Shown piece by piece: positions 1 to 9,041 of a stretch of 64,000 nucleotides of DNA. Position 1 is the stretch's first letter; every line of letters begins with the position of its first letter. The translations under genes were made by a program, and so were the position numbers. The stretch is from Paraspadella gotoi (Eukaryota > Chaetognatha): assembly GCA_051294375.1 (NCBI GenBank), contig CM119264.1:21465045-21529044 (forward strand), given 5' to 3'. Below the pieces are notes generated by a model. That model saw only the letters and a list, made by a program, of their open reading frames with translations. It was not told the origin of the DNA and searched no databases.

Positions 1-299
1 TCCGTAAACGAATCCCAATATTGCAATACAGAATCCCAATTTACTCCGAATTTGTGTCATGAAAAGAAAGGAAAAAAACAAAGACACACACACACACACA
101 AAACCAACGCAACCAAAGCAAAACAATAAAAAAAAAGACGTGAAAACCTCTACCCACCTGCCACATGTGCAAATAACTAAAAAAAAGAGAAACAAAAACC
201 AACCTGGACCTGATAAACATAATAGCATATAAAAAGGCAAAAATTATAATGTGGCTCGAATACATCAATTCATTTTTACGCCCATTGTGACTTTGTATA
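1..299. other. AT-rich flank with short AC microsatellite
   Basis: No gene is supported. An AC dinucleotide run lies at about 84-101. The open frame on the minus strand here is the translation of low-complexity A-rich DNA and is not called. Confidence 0.6.
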
Positions 300-832
300 G
301 AAGTTTATCATTTTTATCGAGCCAGGACAGGCTTCGCCTGGTCCTGGCTCTATAATGATTAAGGATTTCTTCTCTGTAACGACGTCGTCGTCGTCGTCGG
401 CGTCACTCTGTTTTTATATAAAAACTACTACGCTTTTATAGGTTTGGCTGGGACTTACAGTTTTTTTTAAATAAAAATTATTATGAATTATGATAAAGTT
501 TTATAAAAGTGTGCAATCATAGTAAGTTAAAAATTTAGATATGGCTTCTCATCTTGAAATAACTTTGATATTTTCTTATTACATTTGGATTTAAGTATTT
601 TTTGTTTGAAATGCTTTAATATAATTTACATATTGCAGTATATAATATTGAAGATAAAATTCAAAATTTTTTGATATCTATAATAAAAATAGGAAATCAA
701 AGGATCTTTTTAATGAGAAGCTATATCTTAATTTTAATACAAATAAAAATAAAATCTTTTACAAGCTATGATTTGAAAAAATTGGGAAAATTTTAAATTG
801 TAAACAATTGTAACATATTTTTGCCTTTCTTT

Positions 833-887
<55 letters not shown>

Positions 888-976
888 TTTTCTGAAAAAA
901 CGAGGTCAGACTCTGCAGTGACTATACAGTGGCCTTCCAGCAGCAGTCCAGCTTTGTCTCTCTCTGTTTCTTTCTG

Positions 977-1022
<46 letters not shown>

Positions 1023-1145
1023 CAATCTCATGCCTGATCGTTCGTTTTTTGAAAAATTCTAATTATTTTTTTCCTTGTAATTATTCTAATTATTCCAATA
1101 CAAAATCCCAAATTTACATCTGAGATTTTCGTTGATTTTTTTGAG
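300..1145 (+). repeat. Left arm of a long inverted repeat
   Basis: This arm is the diverged reverse complement of 8925-9785. The shared order runs from a GAGCC hairpin and a GTC/GAC trinucleotide block, through AT-rich DNA with the same landmarks (a segment reading tttggctgggactta, then agatatggcttctcatctt), to a CT-rich block and the phrase caaaatcccaaatttacatc. It contains a (TA)n run at 838-882 and a (CT)n run at 981-1019. Either two copies of one dispersed repeat lie in opposite orientation, or these are arms of a large element. No protein coding is visible. Confidence 0.8.
319..350. repeat. GAGCC hairpin, family member 1
   Basis: GAGCCAGGACaGGC and its near-complement surround a TTC loop, leaving a stem of about 14 bp with one bulged base. 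Related hairpins with the same TCGAGCC...GGCTCGA edges occur at 9731-9769 and 10370-10400. Repeated hairpins beside a trinucleotide array suggest the end of a Helitron/HINE-like family, but that is inference. Confidence 0.7.
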
Positions 1146-1161
1146 AAAATGTGAAGAATAT

Positions 1162-1240
1162 CTTACTTGACCTGGATTTCGTGGCCGTTGCAGGGCAACG
1201 AGTAAACAATGTCAAGGAACATGACCTAATAACGCGTTTT
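1162..1240 (+). repeat. Dispersed repeat, copy 1 (partner 2522-2600)
   Basis: Nearly the same sequence recurs at 2522-2600 in the same orientation. Each copy carries a small inverted repeat (GTTGC and GCAAC) and then the phrase gagtaaacaatgtc. The repeat belongs to the mosaic of the first 3 kb and has no coding potential. Confidence 0.75.
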
Positions 1241-1265
1241 GATGGTAACGGAAACGTTACATTTA

Positions 1266-1942
1266 TAAACAAGTTTGAGCAATGTCGAATCGGTAATTAA
1301 TTAATTGATAATTAATTAATAATTATTTCAAGTTAATTAATTATTTAATTAATTAATAATTAATTTATTCAAGGTAATTATTTAATTAATTAGGCAATTA
1401 ATTAATTAATTTGATCAGAAATGTTTGTTTTGATTGATTAATTGACTGATTAATTAATTATTGATTAATTAATTGACTAATTGATTATTTAACTGATTAA
1501 TTATTTGATTAATTAATACATCTTGCATTTACATTTAAAATAAAAAGAAAAATAATCAATTAGTGAAATAGGTTCTTTGTTTTTTCCATTTAAACTCAGT
1601 TCCACTCGGACGATTCCATCGAAACTTCATATACAGCTCGATCAAACACTTCCCTACCCACACACAAAATTTTATTCCAATCTATCCATCCAATCACGAG
1701 TAATTGGTGTTTTTTGCTAAGGTGGGATGGACGGACGGACTGACGGACGGACGGACTGATGGACTGACAGACTGACGGACTGACGGGCGAACGGACGGAC
1801 GGACAGACATCGTTTTTTTTTGCATTATTTATCATAATTCGATGTTCTGACATGATATAAGTGAGTGCCCGACAATATTGAGGGGGCGGACCGACAGACC
1901 GACAAAGTGAATTATAGAGTTGGGATCTGCAGATCCGACTAA
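1266..1942 (+). mobile_element. HINE-like non-autonomous element, copy 1
   Basis: The structure matches Helentron-associated elements. A left end (aacaagtttgagcaatgtcg) is followed by TTAATTAA-rich DNA (about 1290-1510), one unit of a roughly 150-bp internal repeat (1590-1715), a GGAC tetranucleotide array (1728-1805), and a palindromic right end around GGATCTGCAGATCC at 1922-1942. The same order, reverse-complemented, makes up 19222-20550. Helentron-associated elements typically have short subterminal inverted repeats, internal tandem repeats, a microsatellite and a terminal stem-loop. No Rep/helicase coding is present. Family assignment is inferred from architecture only. Confidence 0.55.
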
Positions 1943-2049
1943 AAAAAATCAACTTGACCGAGATCACGCCGCAACGGATAACCAATATAAACGAGAGTGA
2001 CCTAATATTGCCTATCGTTGGCGGGAAAACTCTCTTTCTCTCTCTCTCA

Positions 2050-2120
<71 letters not shown>

Positions 2121-2712
2121 CAAAAAAAATTTTATTAACTTTTTTTTTCACCACCGTCACTAGGCGACGAGTAAACGAGTAAACGAGTTCTGGCTCTCTC
2201 TCTCTCTCTATCTTTCTCTCTATCTCTCTCTTTTTCTATCTCTCTCTCTCTCTCTCTCCTGTTTTTTTAAGTCACTTTTTTTTCACCACCGACACTAGGC
2301 GACGTGTAAACGAGTAAACGAGTTCCGCCTCTGCAGCGTCTGTGGAGCTTCTTTCTCTCTCTCTCTCTCTCTTTCTCTCTCTGTCTCTTTCTCTCTTTAC
2401 GATCTCTTGCGTGATCATTCATTTTTTGAAAAATTCTCATTATTTTTTTCCTTCTAAAAACTTTTATTATTGCTATTTAATCCGCGCTTTTTATCTCAAT
2501 ACAAAATCCCAAAATACAATAACTTACTTCACCTAGATTTCGTGGTCGTTGCGTGGCAACGAGTAAACAATGTCCAGGAACATGACCTAATAACGCGTTC
2601 ATGTATACAAAAAATCAACATGACCCAATTTCATGCCGCCGTTGCGAGGCAACGGATAACCTCGATAAACGAGAGTGACCTAATAATGCGTCTTGTTGGT
2701 GGGAAAACTCTC
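1943..2712 (+). repeat. Direct repeats with CT/TC microsatellite tails
   Basis: A segment at about 1945-2040 (ending gcgggaaaactctc) recurs at about 2605-2712 with the ending gggaaaactctc. Long CT runs lie between and after the copies (2037-2112, 2195-2258, 2352-2395). The predicted peptides here are L/S-rich CT translations and are not genes. Confidence 0.7.
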
Positions 2713-2758
2713 TCTCTCTCTCTGTCTCTCTCTTTCTCTCTCTCTCTATCTCTTTTTA

Positions 2759-2783
2759 GTCGGATCTGCTTATCAGCAGATTG
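2759..2783 (-). mobile_element. HINE-like terminal hairpin fragment
   Basis: GTCGGATCTGC, TTAT and GCAGAT reproduce the palindromic terminus seen at 19223-19252, minus its last bases. It is read as a truncated end of the same family. Confidence 0.45.
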
Positions 2784-2799
2784 CTTTTCTTTTGGGAAT

Positions 2800-2875
2800 C
2801 TGCAGGGCGCGAACCCGAGTCCTTTGGATTGGGAGGAGCTCGCGCTAACTCCGGTTCGACCGGACGAGTAAAGGG
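2800..2875 (-). repeat. tRNA-like SINE head (minus strand)
   Basis: On the minus strand an A-box-like stretch (TTAGCGCGAGCTCC) is followed about 20 nt later by GGGTTCGCGCCC, close to the pol III B-box consensus GGTTCGANNCC. A related but diverged version ends near 9935-10010, with the same edge agcccctttactcg. A full tRNA cloverleaf is not evident, so this is called a tRNA-derived SINE fragment and not a tRNA gene. Confidence 0.4.
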
Positions 2876-3375
2876 GCTGTTCAGCTTCTCTCTCTCTCTT
2901 TGAATTATATGTCGCTCTCTCTCTCTCTTTTTCTCCGTCGCTACTGCTTCTGATTCTGATTTGTGAGGTAGTCGTCGTCGTCGTCGTTGTTGTTGTTGTT
3001 GTCGTCGCATCATAATCCAGGTTAAGCCACTCTACTATTCTTGCTCACAACTTCTCTTAAGTAGCCATTACAATAATAACCAGTGGCTGCGCCAATACAT
3101 GTAAAGGGCTTTCATAATGTAGTTCTTACATTTAGTATTGAGAAATAAAAAACGAGTTTGAGAATAAAAACGAATATAATGTGTTCAAGAAGAAACAAAA
3201 AACAAGACTGAAAACAAATCTGTTTTCAAATTCAAAAGATAACTGTCGTCAAACAAAATGTTTTAAGATCAGGCGTCATCTTGTTTTAAAAGATGGAATC
3301 AAAATAAGTGGAAAAGAAAACAAAAGATTCAATCGGATTCAAATCATTAGTCAGGCTATTAAGATGGATGTTTTC
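2876..3375. other. Non-coding stretch with GTC/GTT trinucleotide run
   Basis: A GTC then GTT trinucleotide run lies at about 2970-3006. The rest is unremarkable AT-rich DNA. A 73-codon open frame at 3181-3402 is lysine-rich low complexity and runs into the tRNA-like repeat, so it is not called. Confidence 0.5.
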
Positions 3376-3379
3376 AGCC

Positions 3380-3451
3380 GCCCGGATGGCAGTGGGCTCT
3401 AAGCCAGGCGTCCCGGGAATCTCGGTACCGGGTTCGAATCCCGGAGCGGAC
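3380..3451 (+). repeat. tRNA-like sequence, probable SINE head
   Basis: A perfect T-arm is visible: CCGGG (3428-3432), loop TTCGAAT (3433-3439), CCCGG (3440-3444), matching the pol III B-box. Upstream, TGGCAGTGGG resembles an A-box, as in leucine or serine tRNAs. The acceptor stem pairs only partly and no clean anticodon arm can be drawn. It is therefore more likely a tRNA-derived SINE or pseudogene than a working tRNA. Confidence 0.55.
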
Positions 3452-3840
3452 TGATGATTTATTAATTAAATTCATCTCTTCGTTCGACGGCTAAATCCTC
3501 CGCTGTTGGAATATAAGGGACTTAATATTACAAAATTAAATTCGTTGTCGTCTAATGAATGAGTGCTAAGTATGTTGATAAAAATTACTAAAATATTACA
3601 ATTAAAACGGGTTCTAAAATTGACGTTTCCGATTGACTTTGACCGACTTTCTCTTGACGAGAATCAATAAGTAAATAATAATCAATTCGTACGTATACGA
3701 AAAACAAAAGGTATAAAATTTCAAAATTCAAAAATGATTATATACAATTATACTGGGTAAAAAAAATATGTCAACTGTTGTAGCCACCGCCCTGGGTGCT
3801 GATTGGAGGAAGAAAACAAAGACAGGTTGCAACAGTTGAT
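3452..3840. other. AT-rich stretch with a small inverted repeat
   Basis: No gene is seen. TCAACTGTTG (3771-3780) and CAACAGTTGA (3830-3839) are perfect 10-bp inverted repeats around a 49-bp GC-richer loop. They sit directly next to the end of the open frame at 3841, and may mark the edge of the degraded retroelement. Confidence 0.5.
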
Positions 3841-4218
3841 CTAGGCAATAGGCCTGACAGCGGGGATTTTATTTTTTATTTTTGTATTGTTGTTGTTATT
3901 GTTTTCCCCTTCTTGTCGTTTTATTAATTCTTTCAAAACTACAGCGTAAGTTGGGCGTTTTCCTAAGTCGTATGACTTGTGAGAAAAGTTTTCTGGTGTC
4001 GGTCTTGAAAACCTACACGTTGGCTCAGATCTTGGGTTTTCTTGATCGTTGATGTTGTCTTCTCGATTTTGATTTTTCGGCGGTGAAGTTGATTTACTTG
4101 TCAGCCGATTTGAGGGTGAAGTCGGGGTCCGAGGTTGATCTGGCGTTGGGGGCTGGTCTGGAGAAGAGAGAGGTGGGGGAGGAGGGGAAGGCGCGCAGGT
4201 TTCGCCTATGAGTAGTCG
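3841..4218 (-). pseudogene. Proline-rich open frame, possible gypsy pol tail
   Basis: A 125-codon minus-strand frame runs from just after a TAG (4219-4221) to the TAG at 3841-3843 without a stop. It has no good Met start, so simple ORF finders miss it. It opens with ETCAPSPPPPPLSS and continues rich in P, T and S, then becomes basic and ends asparagine-rich. It lies downstream, on the same strand, of the integrase fragment at 5022-5755. Proline-rich, low-complexity tails after the integrase C-terminus are common in Ty3/gypsy pol proteins. The link is positional inference; no domain is recognised, and it could be an unrelated frame. Confidence 0.35.
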
Positions 4219-4245
4219 CTAAACGCGATTATTCGATCGAGTAGT

Positions 4246-4497
4246 CCTTGAAGTTGGCGCTGAAAATCTTGTTCTCGGTCCCGGTTGGCGGTCCCGGTTG
4301 GCGGTCCCAATGGAACCGGGCTCAACATGACCGTCGACATTCCCAGCAAAGGCCACGAGACGATCAATATCGCCAGGATCAAACCCGCCTAGGTCAGCGA
4401 AGACGACAGGCAAATAGACGATCCGGAACCGCGCCAAGAGAGACGCCCAGGCCGCCAACCGGGACCGAGAACAAGATTTCCAGCGCCAACTTCAAGG
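4246..4497. repeat. 46-bp near-perfect inverted repeat around 160 bp
   Basis: Positions 4246-4291 and 4452-4497 are reverse complements at 45 of 46 positions, the one mismatch being at 4263. The arms enclose 160 bp. Arms this long and clean in otherwise decayed DNA imply a recent origin. The overlapping 79- and 92-codon minus-strand frames translate through the arms and match no family I recognise. Confidence 0.9.
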
Positions 4498-4499
4498 GG

Positions 4500-4570
4500 T
4501 TCCATTGGGATTCCTCCCAACAGGATTCCTCCCACGCGGGATTCCTCCCACGCGGGATTTCTCCCACGTC
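4500..4570 (-). repeat. GGATTCCTCCC short tandem units, left block
   Basis: Four to five diverged units of roughly 16-17 bp carry the core GGATTCCTCCC followed by ACGCG or AACA. The same units occur at 4936-5015 in the opposite orientation, so the two blocks face each other across about 365 bp. Confidence 0.8.
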
Positions 4571-4583
4571 CAATAAAAAAAAA

Positions 4584-4905
4584 CAAGTTTGAGTAAACAA
4601 TGTCGGATCTGCCTACGATAATTAAGTGGTAATAAGCTAACTTGGTCAACTTGCATAATTTAATCAACTTGCATTATTTGGTAAACTGGCATAATTTGGT
4701 CAATCAATCAATCAATCAATCAGAGAGAGATAGAGAGAGAGAAACTTTAAAAAATTCAAATAAATGTGTCTTTTGGTTTTCTAATTTGAACTCTTTTCCA
4801 CAACTACAATTACATCAAAAAATTTATATTCAGCTTTATCACATACTTTCCTACCCACACACAAAATTTTATTTTAATGAATCAATTTTTTTCCTTGAAA
4901 CAAGA
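4584..4905 (+). mobile_element. HINE-like fragment, 3'-truncated
   Basis: The left edge caagtttgagtaaacaatg, followed by TCGGATCTGC and TACG, matches the reverse complement of 20536-20570. One internal repeat unit follows at about 4770-4890, recognised by ctacccacacacaaaatttt, shared with 1650-1680. The GTCC array and terminal hairpin are missing. Tandem aacttgcataattt and aatc motifs lie between. Confidence 0.45.
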
Positions 4906-4935
4906 ACATGCAACAAGAAAGTTAATCACAATTTA

Positions 4936-5015
4936 AGGGGAGGAATTCCTTGGGGAGGAATTCCGTGTCGGAGGAATCCCGCGGGGAGGAATCCCGTGTG
5001 GGAGGAATACCACAG
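4936..5015 (+). repeat. GGAGGAAT short tandem units, right block
   Basis: At least five units of GGAGGAATYCCG with short spacers form the inverted partner of 4500-4570. The minus-strand integrase frame reads into this block as repeated DSSPRDSS-like residues, so the block has replaced or been joined to the natural end of that protein. Confidence 0.85.
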
Positions 5016-5021
5016 CCACCG

Positions 5022-5755
5022 TTGAGCCTATTTCGATGCACGACCCGGAAAGGACCTTCATAGGGAGGAACAAGAGAGGGATGAACACCGGCTATTCTAA
5101 CAAATACATACTTGGCTGTATTGAGATTCGTAGGGATGTGGATCGCCGGCTGTCGGTGAGCAGATGTTTGAGTAGGCTGAAGTCGTGCCACTTCGACGCG
5201 GAGTCTTGAGAGTTGAGTTCTTCTTTGGTGATTCAGTCTTTCGTCGTCGACTTGTGGATTGCCAAGCATTGAGCCAGGCACGCCTATTCCTTCGCCGAAG
5301 ACAAGATCGGCGGCGGATGCTCCTATATCTTCTTTCACCGTCGTTCTGATTGCCAATAGCGTGAGTGGCAATTTCCAGTACCAGTTTTCTTTCTCGTTGT
5401 TTCCTAGTGCCATCAGAGATTCTTTTAATCTCCTGTGAAATCTTTCGACCATCCCATTCGCTTGAGGATGGTAGGCGGTTGCAGTTTGGTTTTTGATGCC
5501 CCACGTTTTTGTTAGCTGTTGCCACAGATTTGACATAAACTGGCTTCCTTTGTCAGTAGTGATTACTGACGGCGTTCCAAAAACGCTGATCCAGTTTAAA
5601 CTTAATGCGTCAATGATTGTGGGGGTTAGAGTATTTTGTAGTGGTATGGCCGCTGGCCACCTTGAGAATCTATCCACTATTGTTAACAAATACATATAAC
5701 CGTTGGATTTGGGCATTTTCACGAGGTCGATGTTAAGGTGTTGGAACCTTCGCGC
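5022..5755 (-). pseudogene. Ty3/gypsy integrase fragment (core plus GPF module)
   Basis: Integrases insert retrotransposon cDNA into chromosomes. The minus-strand frame shows the DDE catalytic core in order: NIDLV with the first Asp at 5726-5728, then LLTIVDRFSRWP, ITTDKGSQF (second Asp), and TAYHPQANGMVERFHRR (Glu). The spacing between second Asp and Glu is 35 residues, the classical D-35-E. About 125 residues later comes the C-terminal GPY/F-type motif PPYEGPFRVV. An ATG- or GTG-based start near 5722 would cut off the first catalytic Asp, so it is not a real start; the reading continues upstream to about 5755. There it stops at AT-rich DNA, so the zinc-binding domain, reverse transcriptase and protease are missing. 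The C-terminus runs into GGAGGAAT repeats. It is a truncated, probably dead fragment whose core frame is still intact. Confidence 0.92.
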
Positions 5756-6500
5756 TAATAATATTTTTTAAAATTTGCATCATTTTTTAACTTTTTTATT
5801 TTTTCAAGTTGTATTATTTTTTAGTTTGCATAATTTTTTCAATTTGCATAATTTTTTTTAACTTGCATATTTTTTTAAACTTTTTTCAATTTTTAACTAT
5901 CTAGTTATCAAGTTCCATTAGTGAGGCAGTGAGGAAGTTGAAAAGTGTATCCATTTTATTTGTTTTATATCGATTCAAATATTTTTTTGTTTAAATTTCC
6001 ATTTAATTATGATTTACTGCGATATGCAAATTAGATTATAGTACTTTTTCATTAATTTTCTTTGAGAGTAAGAACTGTCGAGATCACTATACTTTTAAGA
6101 TTTTTTTTTATGTGGGAGATCGAATAATTTTCATATCTTTAGAAAAAATAGATAATCGGCTAGAAAATTAGCTAAAAGGCGAAGGAAGCTTATTAAGGAT
6201 AAATTATAACAGAAATATATGAAAAAACTCGACTAGAGGCGACAGGCGTTTGTCCTCTATTATTCGGTTACGAAACCTAAATTTAAATTAGGAAAATATA
6301 ATTAGGATACAAACCTACAATGTATTTCTCCGTTTTAAACATTACAATTGTGCTGGTGTATGCGATGTGTATGCGCTGTATGCGGTGTATGCGAATAATT
6401 TGGATACAAGTACGTATGAAATATACACAATTAAACATCAGTATCATTTTAGACAAAGCACCCTCTCAGTTTCTACTTCACTTTCCTTTTTTTCACCGTT
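5756..6500. other. AT-rich DNA without a gene
   Basis: Repeated tttgcataatttttt phrases occur at about 5775-5880, resembling those at 4660-4700. I see nothing else supportable. Confidence 0.5.
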
Positions 6501-6502
6501 CT

Positions 6503-6548
6503 CTCTCTCTCTCTCTNNNNNNNNNNCTCTCTGTCTCTCTCTCTCCCC
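6503..6548. repeat. CT microsatellite containing a 10-base gap
   Basis: Bases 6517-6526 are N inside a CT run, so the true repeat length is unknown. Any reading frame crossing it is unreliable. Confidence 0.9.
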
Positions 6549-6600
6549 TTCTCTCATTTCTACTCTCCCAAGTGAATTTCGCGGCCACAAGTCGCTGGAT

Positions 6601-6801
6601 TCAGAGTCCTTCGCCTTTGCCCACGGTCTTTGACGCTCGGCTCTTTGCTTCCATTTCCTCTCGCGCCGCGTTCTCTAAAGCTTTGCCCTCTCGCGCCGCG
6701 TCCTCTAAAGCTTTGCCCTCTCGCGCCACGTCCACTAAAGCCCTGCCCTGTCGTGCAACGTCCTCTGGCGCTAAGCACTCGGGTGGATCGGAGGCTTCCA
6801 C
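6601..6801 (-). repeat. GC-rich 30-bp minisatellite coding a decapeptide
   Basis: Four 30-bp tandem units occupy about 6656-6775 with core CTCTCGCGCCGCG, in an otherwise AT-rich window. Because 30 is a multiple of 3, every frame repeats in register. The minus strand gives alpha-helix-like decapeptides (DAAREGKALE, DVAREGKALV) within a 66-codon frame; the plus strand gives SRAASSKALP repeats. The flank to 6935 stays GC-rich. A purine AAG/GAG tract follows at 6935-7010. No protein family is recognised. It may be a decayed gag-like or gene fragment, or non-coding. Confidence 0.6.
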
Positions 6802-7010
6802 GCTACGTGGTACCGAGCTTTCCGGTGGCGCGCTCCGCGATACGGGTCCATTAACGGGTCGTACGGAGCGCGGAGCGCTAGCGCCGCCCCATTCCTTTCA
6901 TCGGTCCGAGGGGCGGCGACGGGGACGGCGGCGGAAGAGCAGGAGCAGAAGAAGAAGAAGAAGAAAGACGTGAAGGAGGAGGAGGAGGAGGAGGAGGAAA
7001 AAAGAGAGAG

Positions 7011-7329
7011 CACGAGAGAAAGTTAATGAGGAAAAATGGAGAGTAGGAGTTGGGGTTTTGGCCAAGTTTAGGAAGGTGGGAGATGTGGTACGTCTCCGAC
7101 TGGGTCTATTGTGGTAAAAGCTGGTTGGTTATTTGACAAAATTTGGGTTGAATATCAAAAGACACTGTAAAAATGGGTAACAAGATAAAAGACGTTGTTT
7201 GTTCCTCAACGAAAGATTCGAGGCCTATCTCGTCAATGAACTCAGTGTTCAGTGGTCGCAGTTATATACTGAGTGAAAACTTTAAAACTTAACGATTGAG
7301 TACAAAACGTTTTCATTTCAGTCTAACCG
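7011..7329. other. No feature seen
   Basis: Mixed-composition DNA with no open frame, hairpin or repeat that I can support. Confidence 0.4.
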
Positions 7330-7482
7330 CAGGGATGTGGAGCCGGAGCCGGAGCCGAAGCCGGAGCCAGAATTTTTATCTGGCCGGAGCCGGAGCTGGA
7401 GCCGGAGCCGAAAAAAATGTTTGACCGGAGCTGGAGCCGGAGCCGAAATAAAAATGCCCGGCTCCAGCTCCATAAAAATAAA
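7330..7482 (+). mobile_element. hAT-type terminus with GGAGCC subterminal repeats
   Basis: CAGGGATGTGGAGCC starts an array of GGAGCC/GAGCCG units to about 7480. An inverted end, GGCTCCACATCCCTG, lies at 22185-22199 with the same kind of array. Termini beginning CAGGG and subterminal short repeats are typical of hAT elements. The 8-bp flanks of the two ends do not match, so they are probably ends of two separate copies. No transposase coding is seen nearby. Confidence 0.55.
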
Positions 7483-7739
7483 ATAAGATTATAATTATTA
7501 AATTAAAAAAAATATTTAAAAAAACATAATACTGATTTTTATAATTGATATAATATCATATATTTATTATACATAAGATTAAGTAAATAATAATAATTCT
7601 TTTTTTTTAATCTATTAAATTTATTATAAATACTTATTTATGAAGTCAAATTTATCCTTTAATATGCTTTGGCTTACTTAATTCAGCAACCATTTGCAGA
7701 CTGATTAAAGGCAAAGCTTTTCAATAATATATTTTGAAC

Positions 7740-7830
<91 letters not shown>

Positions 7831-8200
7831 TTAATAATAATAAAATTATTTTGCTTACTATTTTTTTATATTATATACTTTTTATATATTTTTTGTTACA
7901 TATGGTTGAAAGATATCTCATTTAAAAGATAAAAAAATAAATTACTTTAATATTATACTTTTTATTTTTAACTTTTTAATTAATGAATTCAAAAATATAC
8001 TATAAAACTTATCATATTAGTTTACTTCTTTCATAGTATATTATATGCCTGAAAGGAATAACCATACTCGGGCATCCTATCAATCTTTTTATATTAAGGT
8101 CAGACTAAGTGATAGACAAAAATCTTAAAAGACTCAAGATCGAGTCAGAGCCTACTATCATAGAAAATTAATAAAAAAACTCGGAAAAAAAACGAATGAA
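7483..8200. other. AT-rich DNA with a long AAT microsatellite
   Basis: About thirty AAT units at 7738-7830 give a spurious poly-Asn frame. The remainder is AT-rich with no gene. Confidence 0.85.
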
Positions 8201-8214
8201 TCATGCGATAACGA

Positions 8215-8845
8215 ATTATTGATGTAATAGTAATGTATGAGGTAATACTAATTGATTGATGTAATAGTAATTTATTGATGTAATAGGAATTGATTATTGA
8301 TTCGATGATAACCAATTATTGATGCGATGATAGTCATTCACTGATGCGATGATAGTCATGCATTGATGCGATGATAGTCATTCATTGACGCGATGAATCA
8401 TTCATCGTAAATAAAACAAACAAATGCGTGTATGAGTGAAGAGAAGAGAAAGAGAAGAGAGAGAGAGAGGAGAGAGAGAAAGAAAGAAGAGAGAGAAAGA
8501 AAGAGAATAAATGCACGAAAATCTCGGATGAAAAATATGGGATTTTGTATTGAAAAAAAGCGCGGAATAAATGGCAATAATAAAAGTTTTTATAAGAAAA
8601 AAATAAATCAGAATTTAAAAAACAAAAATCTTAAAAGCATAAGGATCGAGCCAGCTTTCGATGGTAACCAAATATTGATGCGATGATAACAATAATTGAT
8701 GCGATGATAACAAAATAACTGATGTGATGATAATCAAATGATTGATGCGATGATAGTCATTTATGATGTGATGATAGTCATTCATTGACGCGATGAATCA
8801 TTCATCGTAAATAAAACAAACAAATGCGTGTATGAATGAAAGAGA
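8215..8845 (+). repeat. Duplicated block of GATGCGATGATA tandem repeats
   Basis: Units of about 22-27 bp with core tgatgcgatgata occur at 8215-8400 and again at 8655-8800. Each array is followed by the same phrase (cgatgaatcattcatcgtaa) and a GA-rich microsatellite (8440-8510, 8838-8880). The whole block is therefore a direct duplication. The predicted R/E/K-rich peptide at 8432-8686 is a microsatellite translation. Confidence 0.8.
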
Positions 8846-8924
8846 GAGAGAGAGAGAAGAAGAGAGGAGAGAGAGGCTGGTCAGTTTTCACTCTCGTTTA
8901 TATTAAAGAATAATCAAATTTTTA

Positions 8925-9010
8925 GGAAAAAAATCCACGAAAATCTCGGATGTAAATTTGGGATTTTGTATTGAGAAAAAGCGCGGAATAAATGGCGGAA
9001 TAAATAAAAG

Positions 9011-9041
<31 letters not shown>

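Noticed and set aside
929-1123. Possible signal-peptide protein with L/S-rich stretch
   Set aside because: The hydrophobic run is the translation of a CT microsatellite; similar frames appear at every CT tract in the window.
2941-3006. Q/R-rich protein on the minus strand (2756-3013)
   Set aside because: The Q and R runs come from the GTT/GTC trinucleotide repeat, and the rest crosses SINE-like sequence.
3380-3451. Functional tRNA gene
   Set aside because: Only the T-arm is perfect. The acceptor stem is incomplete and no clear anticodon arm can be folded, so a SINE head or pseudogene is preferred.
5493-5699. Plus-strand 68-codon frame within the integrase region
   Set aside because: Shadow of the minus-strand integrase, which has catalytic motifs and family-like spacing.
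7734-7925. Poly-asparagine protein
   Set aside because: Translation of an (AAT)n microsatellite.
8432-8686. R/E/K-rich protein
   Set aside because: It starts in a GA microsatellite and runs through duplicated non-coding repeats.
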